From: Isoetes taiwanensis
Taxonomy: Eukaryota; Streptophyta; Lycopodiopsida; Isoetales; Isoetaceae
DNA: 64,000 nt
Direction: 5' to 3'
NCBI GenBank assembly: GCA_021234155.1
Contig: JAJEKV010000131.1
Coordinates: 1,411,288-1,475,287, forward strand
Positions 1-11,349 of this stretch are shown here, one piece after another. Both the position numbers and the translations under genes were made by a program. How positions within the stretch are numbered: the stretch's first letter is position 1; each line of letters starts with the position of its first letter. The notes beneath the pieces are model-generated. The model was not told the origin of the DNA, searched no databases, and saw nothing but the letters and a program-made list of their open reading frames with translations.

Positions 1-172
1 ACAAGAAGAAAGCATTACAGGATCTATTGGACATCTTGGAGTCCTTTTGTGAGGAGAAGACAATGCGAGTAAATACATCAAAATCAAAGATAATGGTTTT
101 TGGAACAAGGGACAGGCCAACATTTGTCTATCAGGGACAAGAACTAGAAACAGTGGAGAGCTATAAATACTC
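1..172 (+). mobile_element. LINE reverse transcriptase fragment, copy A
   Basis: Short piece of non-LTR retrotransposon ORF2 just after the catalytic YxDD region. It reads KKKALQ, then MRVNTSKSKIMVFGT, the palm/thumb stretch of LINE reverse transcriptase. The same peptide recurs at about 1290-1345 joined to 2135-2190, so this is a second copy of the same family. It ends abruptly near 172 in the middle of the SYKY motif, where a different part of ORF2 (the endonuclease-RT linker) starts. The upstream part lies outside the window. Confidence 0.7.
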
Positions 173-1353
173 TCATCTCATTCATCAAGCTGCAGGAGAG
201 GTATTTGGATACACGAAGAAACCTGTAAAGGATAGACCATGTAATGCTTGGTGGGATGCAGAATGTCATGTTGCAAGAACTTAAATTGCCATGGAATTGT
301 ATTCACAAACCGCTTGGTACAAGAATTTGGTCGAGGAATAAAAGCCAATTTTACGCAGACAAAAGCAAATAGAGCTTTAGTGAGCGCCCAAAAGAGCCCT
401 AAAACCTTTTTGGACATCATTTGAAGGGAAGAGCAGAAAAGCATACTTTTAAAAATAGAGGCATTGCTAAAATTGGTACATGATATCTATAATAAAGAGG
501 GCACGGTGTTGCATGCGTGTTTCAAACACACAAACGGATTTGTTTTTACAGAGATAGAGGTAGGAGATATTATTGTCGATATGGAAAATAACAAAGCACG
601 GATCTAGAAGGACTTTGTGTGGAATTGTTCAAATGGGGAGGGCGTAGGACGCATCTTCTCTTACAAGATCGCTAAATGGTTGCATCGCATAAGGATTGCC
701 CGAAAACTGAAGATGAGCCGTGGTCCACCCAATCCATAAATCGTGGGACAAGAAGGATGCAAGCAATTACGTAATCCATACTAATTGGGGAGTGTTTTTG
801 CCAAAATATTAGGCAAATTTTATTGAATGCAAATTGAGCACATGGGCGTAGGCAAATAACAACAAGCCTTTTGTCAAGGTGTTTTAGAAGAGGGCATAAT
901 ACACTTGACCATGCTCGACATTCGTGTAGTTCGCTGAGAGAGCTAAAAAGCCAAATAAGGTATTATATGTTGCATTTATAGATTTCGCCAAGGCATTTTG
1001 ATAATCGTCCCAATGGGTAAGAGAACTAGGCTAAAAGAATGGCACAAATTGAGTTCCAGAGAGATGAGCAAGAAGTATTTCACAGCTATATCAAGTGCTT
1101 ATCAAATTATCGTGTGATTTGGATACGGTAGTCAAGAATACCATAGGAGTGCATCGGGGTTGCCCATTGTCTCCAACTTTGTTTGGCCTCTTCATAGAAG
1201 AATTGGAAGAATGGATGCTGATCGCTTCTTGGTGAACAAAATTGGGTATGCATTTAATACAATTGTTATTGTATGTTGATGATGTGGTCTTGTTAGCAAA
1301 CAAGAAGAAAGCATTACAGATCTCTTTGGACATCTGGAGTCCTTTTGTGAGGA

Positions 1354-2129
1354 AGGAAGGAAGGAAGGTACTTTTTATCGCCATTTCGAGACCAATCGGC
1401 CTATGGGATCTAATACAAAAAAAGTCAAACAAGCGGATTACCGCCTCGATTAAAACCCTCACCAAGGGTTTTAGGAAAAACCGCGGGCAGCAATCACCGC
1501 CGACAAACCGCCCCTAACATATACAATGCAAAAAACACCCAATATATATACAACCATGCACCGCACCCAGAGTGCCCAATCGAGCAGCCAAAGTGGGCAA
1601 AGGTGACCTCGCAGGTCAAGCACCTCACAATGTACGAACCCGGCACGCACGATGGTGTGTCCATCAGAAAATGTAAGGGCAAGTCCTGGCCGTACGGGGG
1701 TTATCCTCGCCCGGATGTGACTGAACGCCGGGCAACTCGAAAGTGTGAGACTCATCCTCAATGGCACCCGCTTGACAAAGACCGATGAGCTCCTGCTCCG
1801 GCGGGCTCCTCAATCCACCTGCCCGCCTCGGCGCGTAAGATGGTGGGCACCTCGTAAATGGAGGCAATGAGTCTCCGGGCGCTTTTCGTGGGCAAACCGG
1901 AACGCACGTAGAGCCGCGGGACCCCTGCCAACACGGGTTGATGTGCTCCTTGTAATGGGGCCGCTTTGACCTGCTCTAGAGCCGGGGTCCCGTAGCTTGC
2001 CAAGGAAACAAGCGCCTAGGTACTCCCCCGCAGCCGCCACGACGTCACGGGTCCACCGCGACGCATTCAGGTCTCGCATGTTCCATCTAGCTAACCACCG
2101 ATGTCTCTACCCTCCAACAGCCCTAAGCC
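1354..2129 (-). mobile_element. 5'-truncated LINE 3' fragment with CCTT tail, inserted in copy B
   Basis: A GC-rich 776-bp block that breaks the surrounding LINE. The host sequence GAGGA occurs on both sides (1349-1353 and 2130-2134), a 5-bp target duplication. Read on the minus strand it contains a C-terminal Cys/His-like remnant (IEDESHTF, around 1745-1770) matching the IEDEHHVF motif of copy B. It ends in a short CCTT microsatellite next to the left duplication. It is therefore a truncated copy of a related but distinct LINE. The higher GC is a property of this family and not evidence of foreign DNA. All reading frames inside it are short remnants. Confidence 0.65.
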
Positions 2130-3246
2130 GAGGAGAAGACAATGCGAAAGTAAATACATCAAAATCAAAGATAATGGTTTTTTGGAACAAGGGACAGCCA
2201 ACATTTGTCTATCCAGGGGACAAGAACTAGAAACAAGTGAGAGCTATAAATACTTGGGGCTAGATTTTTCGCAAAATATAATTGGAAGGAATGTATTAAG
2301 AGAAGAGTAACTGGAGGAAAATCTGCTCTATATATAGTATGCTTGTAAAATGCTCAAAGGCATCACTTTCCAGTTGGGGCTCAAAAGATCTTGTATAAGA
2401 CCTTAGTGCCACCGGTTTTGCTTTATGGAGCAACCAATTTGGGGGCCAAGTATCTCATCTAAGCTTTGGGGGGACGATTGAATCGGCGGCAAAAGTATTC
2501 ATACTGAGAGGAGTTAGGCATCAAGGCACGACACCATATGCAATAATGCTTGCGTAAACAGGGGATGTTCCCACTTGAGCTTGAAGCATTATTTCAAAAA
2601 TCAATTTTGTCAACAGGTGAAGAATCAAAAGCCGCCGATCGCGATATCATATCAAGCATTTGTGTCCACGGGTCAGCGAGGGATGGTTACATGATCCTGA
2701 AGAATTGGGCAAGTAAATGGGGGGTAAATCGATCTGAATTGGCGAGAAAATAAGGAAGACACAAGGACACCGCTTTTGAGCGACTTTCCATTGAACGCTT
2801 ATGGGCGCTTCCGGGCAGCCGCTAACACATTATATCATGTGTAAATTCAATCGGTGAGTATAAGAGTCAAGACTATATAAATGCTAACATGCCAAAATAT
2901 TTTAAGCGGTCATAGCCGAGACATCTGATTCACACACAGAGACTTGCAATGGAGACAGGACGTTGGTATAAAATCCCAGTTGAGGAGAGGTTATGTAAAG
3001 TTTGTGAGTCAGATAGCATTGAGGATGAGCATCATGTTTTTACAGGCTGCCCCGCTTACAAGGAGATAAGAGACAAGTTCGACATTCAAGCACTTGATTT
3101 TAAATCTTTATTTCAGTTGTCACCTCTAATATTAGGTTCATATTTTAAGGCGGTAGATTCACACCGTTCTTTATTAGTGCAGTTGTAAATTGCTTAAACC
3201 TGTACTTGGAAGCTCCATGGTCTTTCAAGGCCCAAAGTGAGCTTGA

Positions 3247-3271
3247 CTAATACATTACATTACATTACATA
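3247..3271 (+). repeat. ACATT microsatellite, LINE 3' tail
   Basis: Four to five ACATT units directly after the LINE C-terminal region and directly before the Copia reading frame. Short microsatellite tails replace poly(A) in some LINE clades such as RTE and CR1, so this is read as the 3' terminus of copy B. Confidence 0.7.
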
Positions 3272-3990
3272 TTTTAAAAACAAAGTTTGAAATGACAGAT
3301 CTAGGGCAGCTAAAACAATTCTTAGGAATTGAAGTATGGAGGGATACAGAAAAAGGGGTTATTTCACTAAGGCAAAGTAAACATGTTGATAACATGCTAA
3401 GGAGATTCAATTTGGAGAAAGCAAAAATAGCTAAAACACCTATTGTACCAGGTCATAAGTTGACTGATCATGTGCAGGTTGAAAAGGTTATTGAAGATGT
3501 TACATATAGAGAGCTAATAGGATGCTTGAAAATACTATCTATCTATCTATCTGTCTAACAATACACGTCCTGATATAAGCTATGCAATAAATGTGTTGAG
3601 TAGGTATTGCAATATCCTACTAGAAAGCAATGGAAAGCAGGAAAACATGTATTGAAATACCTTAAAGGAACAAAACATCATGGCATCACATTTAACTCAA
3701 AAGATCTAACATTGACAGGGTTCAGTGATGCAGATTAGGCTGGAGATCTTGCAACAATAAAGTCAACATCTGGATATGTTTTTTTTCTTGGAGGAGGAGC
3801 TGTTATTTGGAGAAACAAAAAACAAAATTCAATTGCAATATCCTCTGCTAAAGCAGAATATATGTCCAGTTCATTGCTTGCAAAAGAAATTGTCTGGCTA
3901 AGAAGACTGCTCGAAGAACTTGGGTTTAAACAAGGTGAGCCAACATTAATTTACACTAACAGCATGAGTTGTATTGCAATTGTTAACCAC
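3272..3990 (+). pseudogene. Ty1/Copia pol: end of reverse transcriptase and RNase H, left part
   Basis: 3' part of a Copia polyprotein. It begins within the RT (KFEMTDLGQLKQFLGIEV, about 3285-3335), followed by the usual connection region and RNase H. In RNase H I see FSDAD (about 3722), a premature TAG right after it, the SSAKAEYMS box (about 3842) and the IYTxSMSCIAIVN box (about 3950-3985), where the expected Asp reads Asn. A CTAT microsatellite at 3535-3556 disrupts the DISYAINVLSRY segment. Everything upstream (gag, protease, integrase, most of RT) is missing because the LINE tail abuts at 3271. The frame resumes at about 11350, after a large insertion. Dead copy. Confidence 0.9.
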
Positions 3991-4646
3991 TGGGCCTGAA
4001 ATTCACCCATCCAGTGCACGTGGATAGGCTTTTCAGATCCACTAAAAACAAAGTTTAAAATGAAACGCACTTATTTGCTGCAAACGCACTTCAAAAGGAA
4101 TCTTTGAAAGATTCCCTAAAATTCCCTTAAAAATGCCCTTTTCTTGGTATATTTGTGACAAGTGTGACAATTTGAATATTTTAGGCACCATTTTTGGAGG
4201 GGAATTTGAACTCAGCTTTCATTCAAAATTGTTTGGTACCATTTTTTGGCCTCCTAGTTTGGTTTGAGAAATAGTAATATTTTTAAGGACAAAACAAAAT
4301 AGACATTGAAAAAAACAACAACAAGCTTAAGAGTGCCCAAAACGTATTTAGTTCAAAGTTTATGAATTCACTACAAAATTATGAACAAAATTGCAAAAAT
4401 GCAACACATTTTGATATTGCCTCAATGAAGCAAATATTGTCACCTTAAAAAGTATGCCTCACACGAGTTGAAGTTGAAGATGCTTGGCGCTTTGCTTTAT
4501 ACACTTGCTCTTATTTGCTCCTCCACTTGCTATAGACTTCAGATACCTGCATGATGGCGACGTATGTATCCAATCCGACTTTTTAAACTTTGTAATTTAT
4601 TTGTTCTCTCAGTAGTCCTTAGTTTCTTCCAAATAAATTTCAAGAT

Positions 4647-4907
4647 GGTATAAATTTATACCCCAATAGATAGTAATATGTGGATATAGTATGCTAGAGA
4701 GTTTGCATCAGATAAATTTATACCGGTGAAGACTTGAGCGTATAGATTTATACAACAAAAGAACTTTTGAGGTATAAATTTATACAAAAAGGGCGACTGA
4801 GCGGTATAAATTTATACCGAAGGACCCAAGCCGTTTAAATTTATACCGCAAGAGGACCCGTTTAATAAATTTATACCGCGAAGAGTTTTCTGTGATAAAT
4901 TTATACC
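4647..4907. repeat. Array of the palindrome GGTATAAATTTATACC, copy 1
   Basis: About eight perfect or degraded copies of this 16-bp palindrome, at about 4647, 4711, 4741, 4771, 4803, 4832, 4861 and 4893. From the second copy on they are about 30 bp apart (roughly three DNA turns), and the bases between them differ. A similar array follows the related left end at 18391-18636, single copies occur near 5690 and 10772, and one more at 18777. Regularly spaced palindromes near transposon ends are typical binding sites for a dimeric transposase; that role is inferred. Confidence 0.8.
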
Positions 4908-4964
4908 AAAGATATCTATCTACTCTATATATATGTTCTTATGTTTGTCGCCATTTATCCGACC

Positions 4965-5125
4965 GTCCATTGAGATCCGACGCTCACGTTGCTTTTGGGA
5001 CGATCCTACGCCCCGATGGCCCGGAGTTTAAATATAATATGTACCGTGGGTCCTACGGTCCAGATTGATTCGATCCCCCACCCTCCGGTCCAAGATCCGA
5101 CGCTCACGGGGTTTGGGACACACTG
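4965..5125 (+). repeat. Imperfect direct duplication (GATCCGACGCTCACG units)
   Basis: The phrase GATCCGACGCTCACG occurs at about 4974 and 5094, followed each time by a similar TTTGGGAC word, giving two diverged units of about 120 bp. No coding potential. Confidence 0.5.
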
Positions 5126-5129
5126 CACG

Positions 5130-5352
5130 GCCCACGTGGCTTTGGGAATTATATGTAATAGATCCTACTTGGCCATATTGCTTTTATATGGTGAGATCTT
5201 GATCGTTGATCGAGTCTAAGATCCTAAGGCTCATATTGAATGCTCGTTCCTTAAGCAAAGGCTTTTAAAAATTTTTATGTTATTGGGGGGATTCGAACCC
5301 TAGTCCTCAACCGCCCAAACCCCCCACTCTAACCACTAGATCAAGCATTAAT
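5130..5352 (-). mobile_element. tRNA-derived SINE-like element
   Basis: On the minus strand, 5346 to 5325 carries an A-box-like word (GATCTAGTGGTTAGAGTG) and 5301 to 5288 a B-box-like word (GGGTTCGAATCCC), spaced as in a tRNA gene. The arms between them do not fold into a tRNA, so this is a tRNA-derived RNA polymerase III promoter head followed by an unrelated AT-rich body. The body end is not defined and no target duplication was found. Confidence 0.5.
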
Positions 5353-5750
5353 TCTATGAAAAATTTATGTTTCAAATATACTTAAGGGTAATGTTGTAAT
5401 TAAGATAAAATAGACTATAATATTCTAGGATGTTTTGAAAGTTTCAAAATGTTCCAGAAAGTTCTAAAATGTTCTAGAAATTTCTAGAATGTAAGGGAAT
5501 CCAGGAGAATTAAAGGGAATATAAGGACATGCTAAAACTGGAACAATGCGCCGTAGGACGGATTAATTTTCTTGTATATATATGTATATTATATAAATAT
5601 ATAATATATATATATAACATATATATTTATATATATATATCCGAAAAAAAAAAAGTCTTCGATTCATAAATCTATACCGAGACTTCTAATTGTATAAATT
5701 TATACCGTTTTTTTTTATATATACAAATATGTGAACGTTTTATATATTAA

Positions 5751-5752
<2 letters not shown>

Positions 5753-5824
<72 letters not shown>
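5753..5824. repeat. AT dinucleotide microsatellite
   Basis: Uninterrupted alternating AT of about 70 bp, preceded by other AT-rich tracts from 5570. Confidence 0.95.
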
Positions 5825-5826
<2 letters not shown>

Positions 5827-6159
5827 AGTTACGCACCGATGGGGTGGTGCAAAAGGGGGGCAGGCACAAGTTTGGTGTATTCGTAGTGGGTTTTGTGCTA
5901 TATTTAAGACAAAATGAAGCAAATTAAATGACCAATGGGGTGGTCTAAAGGAGGGTAGGCACAAGTTCAGGGTTTTCATAGTTTGTTTTTTATATGGTGC
6001 AAGTTTTGGCGGGCGCTAAAAGTCGCCACTTTTTGAAGTTGATTGCTCAACTATACTTAATTGACCAATCAATGCATATTAGTCAACTTCCAAGACATTC
6101 TAGAAAAAAATCTATATTTTCTAGGAATTTTATGTTCTCACTCTCAAACCTCCTATATT

Positions 6160-6300
6160 AACATGTCCCCGCAAGGTGGGAGATTGTTTGGGATTTCTTG
6201 AGTCTTATACCAAGGATTTATTATAATTACGGGTCAACACATATTGAGCATGCATATAAGAAATTTCGTTATTTAGGAATTATTTATGAAGGAAATATGT
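6160..6300 (+). mobile_element. Possible LTR start remnant (polypurine tract plus TG-like terminus)
   Basis: The stretch CAAGGTGGGAGATTG at about 6172 matches the polypurine tract that precedes many plant Copia 3' LTRs, followed by TTGTTTGGGATTT. No pol frame is adjacent and no LTR end was found, so only a remnant is proposed. The rest of 5830-8580 shows no gene I can support: short frames only, AT-rich, with no motif. Confidence 0.3.
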
Positions 6301-8589
6301 TTCTTTGGGTATAATTTATGTTGACATTATTTGGAAACAAAATATGTCCCATAGAATTCTAGAGCATAACACAAAAAAAAAGCAGATATGGGATTATTTG
6401 GAGATGATTCATAAATAAAATATCCATTTAGTTGTAAATTCTACATACAAATAAGTCCAAAGGTACACTTTGGATACTTCATATATGTGGTTCGAATCAT
6501 GGTTGTCTCCCATAAATGTCAAGTCGTTTTGACAATGAATAAATGTAGAGAGAGGCATTTGTCCGAGAGGCATTTGCTTAGAGGCATTTGTAAAGTAGGG
6601 ATAGATTATGGCACTACACCAAAAAATTGCCTTTTGGAATTAGCATGTGCGGTTTTGAGACAAATTGATTTGCATGCATTTAAATCTGACCATCATTCAC
6701 CTCCCTTGAAGCACCGGGTTGTATTGCTAAATGAGACAAATCTCATCGATTTAGAGTACCTTTGATATGCTTGGCATCACCTACATCACCTTGAAAATTT
6801 CTAGGGGCTTTATTTCCATACCCATAACTAGTAATCAAAGGATTTCATGAAACAACATTTGGGTTGGGCGGCTTGCTCCAAAATGTCAAATGTTAAGCCC
6901 AAGTAACCCCCGTTTGGTAGCAAGGTTCCTAGATATCCGCCAAGTTTCTAAACTCCTACTAATAATTGCCAAGCACATTTTTTCGAAGTGGTAAGGTCCT
7001 TGATACTCGGATGCAAGTTAGAAGACGATGTTCCAAAAAAATTGTATCCACTTATAATTTCCAAGGCAAGAAATGCCAACGAAGTTAAGCCATTTTGCTA
7101 AAAGAACTAGAAGATGCAAGAAGACAAATGCAAGCCTGCCAAAAGGGTGTGAAGATATGCATAGGGCAATATCAATGCCTAAGCTGGCCATGATCACGCA
7201 AGTGTTTCTACCCAAAAGGTGCTCCCTTTATCTAGTCTTTATTACTCAATGCAATTACCATGCCCAACACCAACTTTGGTTTGCTGGTTTAAAAATTTTG
7301 CAAGAAATTTCCCTCCCTCTCTACAACCTCATGCATAATCTCCGTTATACCACCACACAGACAAATAACAACATCGAGTAAAGTTAAAATTACCGGGCTA
7401 ATCTTTTTACATATTTTTTTTTTTAGCCATGACAACATTGAGAAGCATGAAGCATAACAAAGAAAACACTTAAAATATTGTGTCCAAGTATTGTCCATTA
7501 GATTTGCATCGGTGCATATCTCAACAGATGCCTCAATCTAAGAAATCCATGGTAGCTCAAAGTAACAAAAGTGTTAAGATCATGTCCACGAAGCAGCATG
7601 AAGGATTTTTACATCATAATTTTCCATCTCAAACATCAAGCTAAAGTAACTATGTCATCTTCTATCTTTTACATAATGCAAGAAAGAGCAAAGTGTCAAC
7701 ATCTAAAGCGAGGAGGAAATAAAATTGGCATAAACAAAGTACCTTCCTTTTTAAAGCTATATCGCTTGTTGTCTAAAAGCTAATCCACGCTTCCGGTGAC
7801 TCATTCCTACAAATAATCCGCCAAAGGCGGTATTTATAAGTGCATAACTCTTTTGCCATGTTTGTCAATATGAACTCACATTCGGTTTGAACTTACCGAA
7901 TGGCTATAATACTCAACCTCGGACCATAACATACACGCATGCAAGTTACATAACCACAATGGAATTTTGGATAGCCATCAACATGTTTGCTTATTTTACA
8001 GATTGAAGCCTGAGGAATAAATTCTCTCTTTTTTTTTTTGGCCGCCTAGATAATATTCTCAACCCGCACAAATGATCAACACGTCATCGGGATAGGAGCT
8101 CGGCTCCTTCTCATTCTTTAAAAGTCTGACAATACCACTTTGCAATAGCAGCATTTTTTTGCAACCTGCATCTCTCAAGTTTTGTTAGCATTACAACGTC
8201 GGAAGGAAGCTCAAATTCCATATCTTGATCACCCGTGATCCAACTGCGGTAAATATATGAGATTCCCGAAGCTAACAAAGATGACCAAGATATGAAGCAA
8301 AAAGAGCTGAAAAACTTTCAAAAAGTATTTCATGTGCCCCCAAGTTCAAAATGCCGTAACGCCATCCACGAAAAGCCAAAAGTATTTGAAGATTTATGAA
8401 GAGAAAGAATTGGCGTGCTCACGTTCAATTCTTTTAAGGGGAACATGAAAACTTGATTTATTTGTGTGTAAACTCAACATCGTCTTTGAATTTCGTGACG
8501 CCCAAAGGGTAAATGCCAAAAGTAGATTCAAAAGATACAGATTCCTTAGAATTGCAACTTTTACAACCATGTGAAAACAAAATAAGGCA

Positions 8590-9110
8590 TATCGCCCAAG
8601 CTCAAAATCAATTGCCTTAAGGCAACCGCTATGTCACCACATTTGTTTGTTCCACTTTGAATCAATGTAATTCCAATCTCTCACCGGCAAGCATTTCAAA
8701 CATGTATGGAGACTTGAAGGATGGTTAAGAACATGCACTTAACCATTAATCGGAACTTTTTTTCTATCTATTGCGTGCAAAGATATGAGAGTAAATCGAG
8801 CTAGAGATATGAGAGCATATGAGAGCACCAAAGCGATATTTTTTCTATCTTCAAGTGATTGTGGCAGATCCCAATGGTAGAGAATAGCATATAGTTGAAG
8901 GCCCAAATTTGAAGACAAATCATTGAAGACATGCTAGAAGGGTACATCAAAGGGCCTTCAGAATAACTCGCAGTATTTACCCGCTTTTAAGGTGCATAAA
9001 CCTTCGTGATACTCCAAGGACTCCTTCAATGTCTTGTCAAGCTCTTGCTTCACCGTGGGATCTAGATCATTGTCAGAGAAACCCACAGAGCACCAATATT
9101 TTAGATTAGG
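8590..9110 (-). pseudogene. Degraded protein-coding remnant inside the 7.2-kb element, function unknown
   Basis: On the minus strand, the stretch from 9108 downward reads protein-like in one frame (DNDLDPTVKQELDKTLKESL, then EGLCTLKAGKYCELF), breaks at stops, and resumes (SSLHTCLKCLP near 8700). The composition, charged and helical with Cys pairs, looks like a decayed exon and not random DNA. It matches no family I recognise. Its position in the middle of the element suggests a decayed passenger or transposition gene. Confidence 0.35.
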
Positions 9111-10038
9111 AAAGGTTTAGTCTGCAGCAATATTATAAGATAATTTTATTCATGTCTAGATCAGAACATTCCAAACGAGGTGAGCAACCGGACTTTAGTT
9201 TCTTCCTATAAACAATGAGATGGGAATCAAGCTCTAATACAAACGGAAAAGAAATAGTGCCCATATTAGACGAACCTTGTAGAACATGTGCGGCAATGAC
9301 ATGATCTCCGGCCTGATAAGCTTTGCCACAATCCATCTTAACATTTCTCTACGCTTTACTCGGACCAGCCAACAACGAAAATTCCACACGGCCGGCCATA
9401 GCCGCCCTTTGAGCAAAGAAAGGGTAAAGATGAGAGAACTCGGGGGCTAGGTTTCGATCCATCCTGACGCCCCTGGAGCTGAAATCCACCGGGCAGTGTG
9501 TACATAGCGAAGATTATCGCCGACCCTATTTGAGCTTGAGAAGAAGAACTAAGAGGAATAAACACGCCTATAGCCTACTTGCCGACCTCTTAGAGCTTGG
9601 CTACTATTCAAGAACCGAGGGAATAAATGCGTAAAGCCCAGCTTTGGCCTCTTAGAGCTTGAGAAGAAGAGCTGAGGGGAAAATGGAAAATAAGAAGAAG
9701 AATCGAGCCTCTCGGGCATTTGGCGGCCGACTGGTGAAGCTTTTGTTGCCCTTATGCATTTTTCGGAGCATCGGCCAAGCTTGGCGCCAAAGAACTAATC
9801 AACAAATCATAGCGGGAGAAGCATGTCGCAAGAAAAAAAATTTAACCAACCCATCACAAAGAATCACCGGAGCATCGGCGTGACAACGGAATCAACAAAT
9901 CATAGCGGGAAGCATGTCACCTACAAAAATTAACCAAGCCATCACAAATATATATATTTTGCCACGTGGCAATTTAGAAGGCTCGGATGGCCCCAATTAT
10001 CGATGTTAGGCAGCCCTCTATAATAATATATATATAAG

Positions 10039-10040
<2 letters not shown>

Positions 10041-10122
<82 letters not shown>
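10041..10122. repeat. AT dinucleotide microsatellite
   Basis: About 80 bp of pure alternating AT. The stretch from 9120 to 11225 otherwise shows only short frames and one palindrome copy at about 10772. Confidence 0.95.
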
Positions 10123-10127
<5 letters not shown>

Positions 10128-11349
10128 AAATATGTAGTCCAGGAGTATAAGTTTATATCGTGCAAAATCTTGTGGGGTCTTTCTTGCTCCCAAAGGTTTT
10201 TGCAACTTAATACTGTTGAAATAACACACTTAAGGGATAATTTTATGCGTTTTCTTAGTTTTTAGTTCAAAAGTTCTAAAATAGTTCTAAATTCTCTGAC
10301 CTTGTAATGCAATGTTAGAGCATAAATTAGTCGAATCCCGTTGTTATTTTTACTTTTTTTTCTCTACACACATGCTAACTTCACTTTAGGCAGCTCAAAA
10401 ACTGCTACTAAAGGCAAAGGACCCCAAAATGTTATGGAGACACATGTGTTCAACGAGAAGGAAACTTCGTGTTTGTCCATAGGGGTGCGGGAGTAGCAAC
10501 CCCAAAAAGTTTACCTATTTCTTTGCAAACGGACAAAAAAGCAAGATAGACAAATACTTCTCGTGGAGAAATGTGCGATGGACGCTTGCTCTAGATGATG
10601 GAATTGTGCTGAAGACTCTCAACATTGACAAGGAGCTTGACTATCTTTTCAACATCACTATATTGTGGATTGGTATTGTGCAAGCCCAAAGACATGATAA
10701 ATACATCTCCGAGAACAACAAAAAAGGCCATGTAATCACAGAGCTTCACTACTTCAACTTCTGTTTCCTCGGTATAAATTTATACGGCATCGTCAGTTGG
10801 AACTTCAACTAACTGCATGATCCATTTGTAATACCATATGATGCAAAAACAATAATTTTTCATTCAAGCAGTTTGTTCAACTGTCTCCCAATGTCTTTTA
10901 AGGTCAATTAGGATGTTTAGCCAAAATGGTTGTGAAATAACAAATTTTTTGTCTTCTATAACAGCCAATATAAATCTTCTAAGGGATAAGATACAAAAGC
11001 GTCTAATTTTATCATATGAGTTTGCCCCATAATAAATCTTTGGCTTTCGTAGTGGTCCTTTTCCCCTCTAAAATGAGATATTTTTCTTTGTTGTTCTTCT
11101 CCTTAATGTTAAGTCTTCCTAAAATGTCTGTTTTCATAAGCAGTTTTATAAATCTTTAGACACAAGATAGTAAAAGAGTCCTTTTTAGGGGTATTTTAGA
11201 ATTTTGTAAATTTTTAGAAGGAATCTTTCAAACGCACTTCTTAAATAAGTGCGTTTCATTTTAAACCTTGTTTAAAGCCATTTATGTCAGCAGAAGGTAT
11301 GACAAGCAGCACTCCTTGGAGATAGTGAACAGCATGATCGAAAATCCAG

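Larger units (their letters stand above)
173..3271 (+). mobile_element. Degenerate LINE (copy B) with ACATT-repeat 3' tail
   Basis: Remnant of a non-LTR retrotransposon ORF2 with many stops and frameshifts. In order I see the endonuclease-RT linker (CNAWWDAEC, about 245-280), a palm motif RGCPLSPTLFGLFIEEL (about 1155-1205), the catalytic YVDD box (LLLYVDDVVLLA, about 1264-1300), the thumb (VNTSKSKIMVF, about 2150-2190), and a C-terminal Cys/His motif RLCKVCESDSIEDEHHVF (about 2988-3043). The 3' end is an ACATT microsatellite at 3247-3271 rather than poly(A). It abuts the Copia RT reading frame at 3272, so it probably inserted into the Copia element. A separate fragment interrupts it at 1354-2129. 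No intact protein can be made from it. Confidence 0.75.
4049..11270. mobile_element. 7.2-kb DNA element with terminal inverted repeats, splitting the Copia pol
   Basis: The two ends are inverted copies. The left end reads CAAAGTTTAAAATGAAACGC from 4049, and the right end ends GCGTTTCATTTTAAACCTTG at 11270, with about 30 bp in common and one mismatch near the tip. Inside each end is a second AAACGCACTT word, direct on the left and inverted on the right. A related left end lies at 17770. It sits between the two halves of a Copia RNase H domain, so insertion is certain, but no clean target duplication is visible, and about 58 bp on the left and 79 bp on the right belong neither to Copia nor clearly to this element. 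The interior holds an array of a 16-bp palindrome, a SINE-like head, AT runs and degraded minus-strand coding remnants. No intact transposase. Probably a non-autonomous derivative of an unnamed family. Confidence 0.7.

Noticed and set aside
1471-2230. GC-rich island suggesting a foreign or host gene
   Set aside because: It is a truncated LINE fragment with a 5-bp duplication and a Cys/His C-terminal motif like its neighbour.
4040-4048. CACTA transposon end (CACTA just left of the 7.2-kb element)
   Set aside because: No matching TAGTG at the other end near 11271, and no 3-bp duplication.
4647-4907. CRISPR-like array (palindromic repeat, about 30-bp spacing)
   Set aside because: The window is eukaryotic, the repeat is only 16 bp, spacing and repeat integrity vary, spacers are AT-rich and partly similar, and there are no cas genes.
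5288-5346. tRNA gene on the minus strand
   Set aside because: A and B boxes are present but the arms do not pair and no acceptor stem can be formed.
3991-11349. Outer CACTG-like ends as the true borders of the Copia insertion
   Set aside because: Only weak similarity between about 3991-4030 and the inverse of about 11349-11310; kept as an open boundary question.
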